This document shows, piece after piece, positions 62,262-64,000 of a stretch of DNA of 64,000 nucleotides; positions within the stretch are counted from its first letter, which is position 1, and each line of letters starts with the position of its first letter. Location: positions 372,001-436,000 of the forward strand of contig CAVVSF010000007.1 of the NCBI GenBank assembly GCA_963750915.1, in the 5' to 3' direction. The translations under genes were made by a program, and so were the position numbers. The notes below the pieces were generated by a model that saw nothing but the letters and a program-made list of their open reading frames with translations, was not told the DNA's origin and searched no databases. The DNA comes from DATBJJ01 sp963750915. Lineage in GTDB: Bacteria; Acidobacteriota; Vicinamibacteria; Vicinamibacterales; 2-12-FULL-66-21.

Positions 62262-62289
62262 CCGGCGGTCAGGTCGTCCGGTCGTCCGG
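62262..62289. repeat. Short 8-nt-period array (GGTCGTCC unit)
   Basis: Two and a half copies of GGTCGTCC lie next to the stop of the PilX-like gene. The unit shares the GTCCGG core with the element inside rimO and also has an 8-base period. Confidence 0.6.
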
Positions 62290-62946
62290 CTACCTCACAC
62301 GCTGCCAGCTTCGACGCTCGATCGCCCCGTCACTCGAGCGCCGGACCGCTGCCTCGACCGCGCGGCGGGCGCCGCGGGCACCGAACGCCTGCGCGTGTAC
62401 CACCACGCTGCCATTCGTATCCCGTCCCGCATCCCCATCCCCATCCCACCCATCGTCAGACACCCAGACGACGAGGTAGAGAGGGGTGTCGGCTCGAGCG
62501 CCGTAGAGGCGTTCGGTGGATGCGTGAGCGAAGAGGCGCCAGCGCGGCGCGTCAGCGCCAAACGCGCCGATGCCCTCGCGCGCGTCGCTCTCGCGCTGAC
62601 GTTCGGCTGTTGCCGCCGCCAGCTCGAGCCGTCGTCCGTCCGGCAGCATGGCGAACGAGGACGTCTCGGAGAACGTCGCGGCGACGTTGGCCGGCGGCGC
62701 CGCCAGGGCGGCGGACCAGTCGGGCAGCGACGCCAGCTCGCGCAGCGCGCGCTCGAGCGCCGCCTCGGCGGCGTACGACGCTTCCAGACCGTGCCTGTGG
62801 CTCGACGCAATCAGGACGTCGGTGGTCGTCAGCGTGACGAGCGCGGCGCCGATCGTCGCGAGCAGCACCATGACCAGCAGCGCCACGATCACCGCGGCGC
62901 CACGTTCGTTCGCCGGCCCCCGTCCTCCCTTTCGCGGCGCGGTCAT
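62290..62946 (-). CDS. PilX-like minor pilin/pilus assembly protein
   Basis: A 218-residue protein. The N-terminus RGAAVIVALLVMVLLATIGAALVTLT is the PilX_N type hydrophobic helix after a short basic leader. SYAAEAALERALRELA follows, as is usual in PilX proteins. The rest is a beta-rich domain with WRLFAHASTERLYG and LYLVVWVSDD. It overlaps the PilW-like gene by ATGA, so they are translationally coupled. In the sequence as given, a frameshift upstream fuses the two frames; ATG 62946 is the independent start. Confidence 0.78.
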   Translation of the reverse strand: MTAPRKGGRGPANERGAAVIVALLVMVLLATIGAALVTLTTTDVLIASSHRHGLEASYAAEAALERALRELASLPDWSAALAAPPANVAATFSETSSFAMLPDGRRLELAAATAERQRESDAREGIGAFGADAPRWRLFAHASTERLYGARADTPLYLVVWVSDDGWDGDGDAGRDTNGSVVVHAQAFGARGARRAVEAAVRRSSDGAIERRSWQRVR

Positions 62947-63984
62947 GGGATCGCTCCGCCGGAGAAGATGTTGCGCGGCGCAACGTCGAACGTGAAGCTC
63001 GACGTCGTGGACCCGGCTCTCACCGTGCGTCGAGCGGCCGGCCCGCGCGAACCATCGCCCGGTTCCCCGCAGTTCGTCGGCCGCGGCCTCGAGCCGGACG
63101 GTGACGCGTACCAGTGCGATTGACAGGAGATCGGCATCGAAGACGTTGACCCCGGCGCCGAGGATCGGGCCGTCGGTCAACTCACCGAGCGAAGCCGCCC
63201 TCAAGCCAGGGCCGTCGCGCAGGAAGTAGGAGAAGCTGACGTCGGCGACATGATCAACGAGCGGCAGATCGCTTTGATCGCCGTCGTAGAGCATCAGGCG
63301 ACGGCCCGGCCGGTCGAAGTAGAAGACCCTCTGCACGATGGGTACGACCACGCTGGTCGCCTGGTCGTAGAGCCGGGAGAGTGGCGCGTCGTGCGCGAGC
63401 TCACCCGCGATGTCCGACACTGTGAACAAGTCGTGGCCGCGGCCGCGTCCGAGCGCATCGAAGATCAGCGCCCTGCTGCCTGCGGTGAAGCCGCAGAATC
63501 CTGCGCCCGGGCAGCCGAGCCCTGCTGCTGAAATGGCGATACCGGCGCGCGGATCGGTCGTGGGGCGCGTCAGTGGTGCAGACCACCCACCTTCCGGCAC
63601 GAACAGCACCGTCAACCGATCGCCGTGCGCGGACAGTGCTGGATCCGGCGCCCGGACGCCCGTGCGCGCCGGCAGAACCGGCGGTAGGTATGAGGCCAGC
63701 GACCCGACAGCGCCGCCGTGAAGCGGACCGGCGCCGGCCATGGCGATGTCGCGCTGGAGCTTGTCGGCCGCGACCCGCGCGCGCTGGTGGAGGTCGGTCG
63801 CCTCGGCCTGCGAATGCGACAACCGCCGCGCGGCCGCCGTGACCTGCAGCACCGGGGCCGATACGATCAGCAGCAGCGCCAGGCCGACCAAAGCCTCGAC
63901 GTACGCGAAGCCCCGGTCGCCGCTCCGCGTAGCCGGCACGCGGGCCTGCACTCTCGCTTCAACCATCTCGCGCAGCTCGCGCAT
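62943..63984 (-). CDS. PilW-like minor pilin with prepilin leader, one frameshift
   Basis: About 346 residues. The leader MRELREMVEARVQARVPATR ends at G|FAYVEALVGLALLLIV, a type IV prepilin cleavage site with Glu at +5. The remainder is a pseudopilin-like domain (LQRDIAMAGAGPL, VQRVFYFDRPGRRLMLYD). Near 62985-63060 the frame shifts: the natural end, FDVAPRNIFSGGAIP, is read in another frame to a TGA at 62945-62943. AGGAGG 9 bases before ATG 63984 supports that start. The pair probably belongs to a type IV pilus or type II secretion gene set continuing beyond the window. Confidence 0.78.
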
Positions 63985-64000
63985 CTCGTCTGCCCTCCTG

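Noticed and set aside
62290..63984. Single 564-residue fusion pilin
   Set aside because: A frameshift joins two genes; an ATGA overlap, a PilX-type N-terminus at 62946 and the natural PilW end in another frame show two proteins.

Overview
The window is a high-GC bacterial chromosome segment. It most likely comes from the Acidobacteriota, class Vicinamibacteria (subdivision 6). Four gene types that are typical of that group point there: a secreted protein with the acidobacterial VWFA-related domain, a large secreted BNR/VPS10-like beta-propeller protein, a membrane-bound winged-helix/PD40 regulator, and a fragment of an acidobacterial duplicated orphan permease. This is an inference from gene content; no rRNA or tRNA gene is present to confirm it.

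Layout. 1-13 kb: secreted peptide and amide hydrolases (S9 peptidase, P1/DmpA peptidase, glycosylasparaginase, creatininase family), a decayed IS481-type element that cut a permease gene, the BNR propeller protein, a Phd/VapC toxin-antitoxin pair and a serine/threonine dehydratase. 13-23 kb: alpha-glucan phosphorylase, a small zinc-ribbon protein, a secreted protein, a DinB protein, the VWFA protein with a PrcB/membrane fusion, an M24 peptidase and an HtrA protease. 23-29.6 kb: CYTH protein, a MurU/AmgK-like pair for peptidoglycan sugar recycling, a sugar isomerase, asnS and an interrupted rimO. 29.6-39.9 kb: the classic translation/RNA cluster rimP-nusA-infB-rbfA-nrnA-truB-rpsO-pnp with an attenuator-like leader. 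40-47.5 kb: cupredoxin, TIM-barrel isomerase, APC permease, winged-helix/PD40 regulator, an ArsR regulator with an SRPBCC/NTF2 fusion, and an M48 protease. 47.5-64 kb: smc with a structured, terminated leader, a C-terminal processing protease, tatA/tatC, a HEAT-like protein, proS, nadB, aroB, an NtrC-type regulator and two minor pilin genes at the right edge.

The most unusual feature is a scattered family of short tandem repeats. More than a dozen arrays have a fixed 7-nt period while the repeated word differs between them (for example GGCTCAG, GTTCGAA, GGGGTTC, AAGGCAG, AGCTGAG, CAATCNG). Many form inverted pairs that would fold into long hairpins. Some share conserved centres, and several end within 15 nt of a start codon. 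A related 8-nt-period palindromic element with a GNRA-capped core sits inside rimO.

At least seven genes are restored to full length by removing one base (S9 peptidase, P1 peptidase, transposase, glgP, nusA, the PD40 regulator and the PilW-like gene; rimO is also +1). This bias toward single-base insertions suggests sequence error more than true decay, so the frameshifted calls should be read with that in mind.
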